From contig NZ_JAAAMG010000014.1 in the NCBI RefSeq assembly GCF_010500815.1, positions 1-64,000 on the forward strand: 64,000 bases of DNA, written 5' to 3'. Below the pieces are notes generated by a model. It made no database searches. It was not told where the DNA came from and saw only the letters and a list, made by a program, of their open reading frames with translations. Positions 62,037 to 64,000 of this stretch are shown here, piece after piece; positions within the stretch are counted from its first letter, which is position 1; each line of letters begins with the position of its first letter. The stretch comes from Jiella pacifica. Lineage in GTDB: Bacteria > Pseudomonadota > Alphaproteobacteria > Rhizobiales > Rhizobiaceae. The position numbers and the translations under genes were made by a program.

Positions 62037-64000
62037 GCTTTTCCTTCAGGGCCGCGAGCTTGGCGAAGGGTGAATCCGGGTCGATGCGCTGTGGTGCCTT
62101 GTCCCGCCGGCCTTCGCCGCCACCGCCCTTGTCGCGCTGGGGGCCACGGTTGGGCCGATCGCCGAAATCCTGGCCCTTCTGATCCTTGCCTTTGCCGCCG
62201 CCCTTGCCGAAGCGTTGCGGCCGGCCTTCGCCTTCCTGGTTCTCGTGGCGACGGGCAAAACGTTGGCGGCCCTGGGACGGGCCGGCATCCGCCGCCACTT
62301 CGCCCGGCTGGCCCTGCCCCGGGCGTCCTTGCCCGGCGCCGCGTCCCCGACGGCCCTGGCGATTCTGACCGGCGTTGCGATCGCCGCGATGCGGCCGCCA
62401 GACCTGGACGATGCGCGGCTCGGCGGGCTCTTCGGACGGCGCCGGCGCCTCCCCCGCCGCGCCCGGTTCCGGCGCAGCTGACTGATCGGTCGCCAAAGCC
62501 CCTTCCGGCGCGGTCTGGCGCGAAGCTTCGGCGGCAACGTCGTCCCCGGCTGCCTGCGTCTCGCCTCCGGCCGAAACGGCATCCGCGGCGACTGGCGCGA
62601 CGGCCGTCTCGACGACGGCTTCACCTGCGAGCCCGGCGTCATCGGCCACGGCTGCCGCTGGCGGCGTCTCGGTAGCCGGTTCCGGCTCGGACGCGCCCGA
62701 TTGCGAGACATTGCCTGAGGACACCGTCTCGTCGCCATCAGCCGGATCGGCGCTTTCCGCGGCAGAAACGGATCCGTCCTCATCGGCAGCGACGGTGTCC
62801 GGCTCGCCTGCTTCCGCGTCCACGACGCCAGAAGCCGCAGCCTCGCCCGCTTCATCCGCGGACGCTTCTCCGTCGGTTGCCTCGGACGGCTGCGGCGCTG
62901 CGGCGCTGGCGGCGGCTTCGGCCGCCTTGCGCACAGATTCGGCCTTGTCGGCTGCCTCCTTGGCGGCGGCTTCCTCGTCAAGCCGCGTCAGTTCTGCCTC
63001 AACGGCATCCGCCTGCATCGGCTGCGGCCGGTAGCCGAGACCCTTGAGAATCTCGTCCATGTCGTCGGCGGTCGCACCGAGGATCGACATCATCGCCGGC
63101 GTCACCAGGAACTGTGCGCCGTTGTAACCACCGTCCGGACGCTTCCCGGTGCCGGGCTTCCAGCCGAGCGCCGGGCGGATGAGGTCGGCGAGACGCTCCA
63201 GAATGTCGACGCGCACGGCCCGTCGCCCGAGCAGCCGGTAACCGGCGAGCTTGTAGAAGATCGGATCGTAGGCCGTATCGGCGACAGCCGAGGTCCGCCC
63301 GGTCGAAAGCAGATGGGTCACGTCGCCGAAGCCCGGGCGATCGCGGCCATCGTTCTGGATCGCCCAGAGCAATGTCAGGAGGCTGGCCGGGGCCGGCTTG
63401 ATCAACGCCGGCACGAAGATGTGGTAGGCGCCGAACCGCACGCCGCAGCGCCTGAGAGCCGCCCGCGCGCCCTGATCGAGCCCCCGCACCTCCTCGGAAA
63501 CGTCGCGACGCTGCAGGATGCCGTATTCCTCGACGATGCGATAAGCGAGGCCGCGGGCGACGCCCTCGAGGCCTTCGGCCTGCTTCAGATCGGCGAGCGG
63601 CTTCAGGACCGTGGAGACCTGATAGGTGACGAATCGCTCGAGCCGGTTCGCCACCATGTCCCGCGGCGGGCCGGTCAGCTGCTCGTCGGCAAGCAGGACG
63701 ATTCGCGGCTTCAGCGGGTCCTCGCCGCCCGTCAGCGTCGCGACCGGCGCGCCGAGCCAGCGGACCAGCCCGTCGGAGCCGAGCGCCAGATCGCCGTTCG
63801 GCGCATTGGCGAAACGCTCCGCCCGCTTGTCGAACTCACCGGCCAGCGCCTTCTGCGCAGCCGTTCGCACGGCCCGACCGTCCGCGCCCTCGGCCTTCGT
63901 GTCGGGCGAGAAACGAAAACCCTGCAGTTCGCCCACGGCGTGGCCCTCGACCGTCACCGTACCGTCGTTGGCGATTTCTGCTTCCATGAACGCGTTCTCT
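62026..64000 (-). CDS. helicase-related protein, C-terminal part (runs off the window)
   Basis: 657 residues at the C-terminal end of a larger protein; the frame is still open at the window edge (ENAFMEAEI), so the true N-terminus lies beyond 64000. The region has LARALVRWLGAPVATL-like segments (here DGLVRWLGAPVATLTGGEDPLKP), DEQLTGPPRDMVANRLERFV and PAMMSILGATADDMDEILKGLGYRP, which match the C-terminal part of the large SUV3-like helicase-related proteins found upstream of the S4 gene in Hyphomicrobiales. The rest (after about residue 330) is a very long Ala/Glu/Pro-rich tail and a final Gly/Arg/Gln-rich RNA-binding-like stretch. Confidence 0.75.
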   Translation of the reverse strand, partial: ENAFMEAEIANDGTVTVEGHAVGELQGFRFSPDTKAEGADGRAVRTAAQKALAGEFDKRAERFANAPNGDLALGSDGLVRWLGAPVATLTGGEDPLKPRIVLLADEQLTGPPRDMVANRLERFVTYQVSTVLKPLADLKQAEGLEGVARGLAYRIVEEYGILQRRDVSEEVRGLDQGARAALRRCGVRFGAYHIFVPALIKPAPASLLTLLWAIQNDGRDRPGFGDVTHLLSTGRTSAVADTAYDPIFYKLAGYRLLGRRAVRVDILERLADLIRPALGWKPGTGKRPDGGYNGAQFLVTPAMMSILGATADDMDEILKGLGYRPQPMQADAVEAELTRLDEEAAAKEAADKAESVRKAAEAAASAAAPQPSEATDGEASADEAGEAAASGVVDAEAGEPDTVAADEDGSVSAAESADPADGDETVSSGNVSQSGASEPEPATETPPAAAVADDAGLAGEAVVETAVAPVAADAVSAGGETQAAGDDVAAEASRQTAPEGALATDQSAAPEPGAAGEAPAPSEEPAEPRIVQVWRPHRGDRNAGQNRQGRRGRGAGQGRPGQGQPGEVAADAGPSQGRQRFARRHENQEGEGRPQRFGKGGGKGKDQKGQDFGDRPNRGPQRDKGGGGEGRRDKAPQRIDPDSPFAKLAALKEKLGR

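Overview
The window looks like the chromosome of a high-GC alphaproteobacterium of the order Hyphomicrobiales (Rhizobiales). Gene order and protein types support this: tkt-gap with divergent DUF4164/zapA, aroK-aroB-CorC, the helicase-like/S4/fdxA/carD block, a short hisG with hisZ, an Rhizobiales-type rpoH and RIME-like intergenic repeats. The mix of genes would fit Aurantimonadaceae or a close family, but this is inference. Most of the sequence is ordinary core chromosome with small accessory inserts.

Layout. 1-860: the end of an IS transposase that cuts into a small unknown gene, then tRNA-Arg(CCT). 1030-7970: thiamine pyrophosphokinase, asd, a GT39-like membrane glycosyltransferase, an OmpA-type lipoprotein, a glycine-zipper lipoprotein, fumC, doxX. 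8222-11902: hisS-hisZ-hisG, with a RIME-like palindromic repeat between hisZ and hisG and an anomalous low-GC patch inside hisS. 11940-15180: a small accessory block, toxin-antitoxin / UdgX / toxin-antitoxin. 15226-20567: a catabolic locus (GntR regulator, isopropylmalate-dehydrogenase-like enzyme and monooxygenase on one strand; a TRAP transporter plus a 40-residue membrane peptide on the other) with a multi-site operator between them. 20729-29064: a phage-like SNF2 helicase, a DUF6481 protein, a 1900-residue DUF4011-helicase-Vsr protein of the anti-phage type, and a small membrane protein. 29568-38000: oxidoreductase, esterase, zapA, DUF4164, tkt, gap, an SGNH autotransporter. 38122-43051: an Rrf2 regulator with a thioredoxin-reductase-like flavoprotein, an L,D-transpeptidase, accA, and a SAM methyltransferase whose promoter shares a motif with the Rrf2 promoter. 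43073-53430: xerD, aroK, aroB, CorC, TPP riboswitch plus thiBPQ, M48 protease. 53503-58307: GNAT, LysR and XRE genes and a radical SAM gene broken by a frameshift. 58615-64000: rpoH (with a GGAAC-type extracytoplasmic-sigma promoter), carD, fdxA, an S4 protein and the C-terminal part of a helicase-like protein that runs off the window.

How parts fit together. ThiBPQ would import thiamine under TPP-riboswitch control, and the kinase at 1033-1674 turns thiamine into TPP, the cofactor of the transketolase also encoded here. AroK/AroB feed chorismate; Asd feeds the aspartate family and diaminopimelate; HisS/HisZ/HisG handle histidine. The most interesting points are the DUF4011-helicase-Vsr protein with its neighbours, UdgX bracketed by two toxin-antitoxin pairs, the promoter motif shared by the Rrf2 and methyltransferase genes, the frameshifted radical SAM gene, and the uncharacterised TRAP-associated membrane peptide.

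Limits: all calls come from reading the sequence. No database search, alignment or structure prediction was run. Start codons were chosen from ribosome-binding sites, overlaps and expected domain starts.
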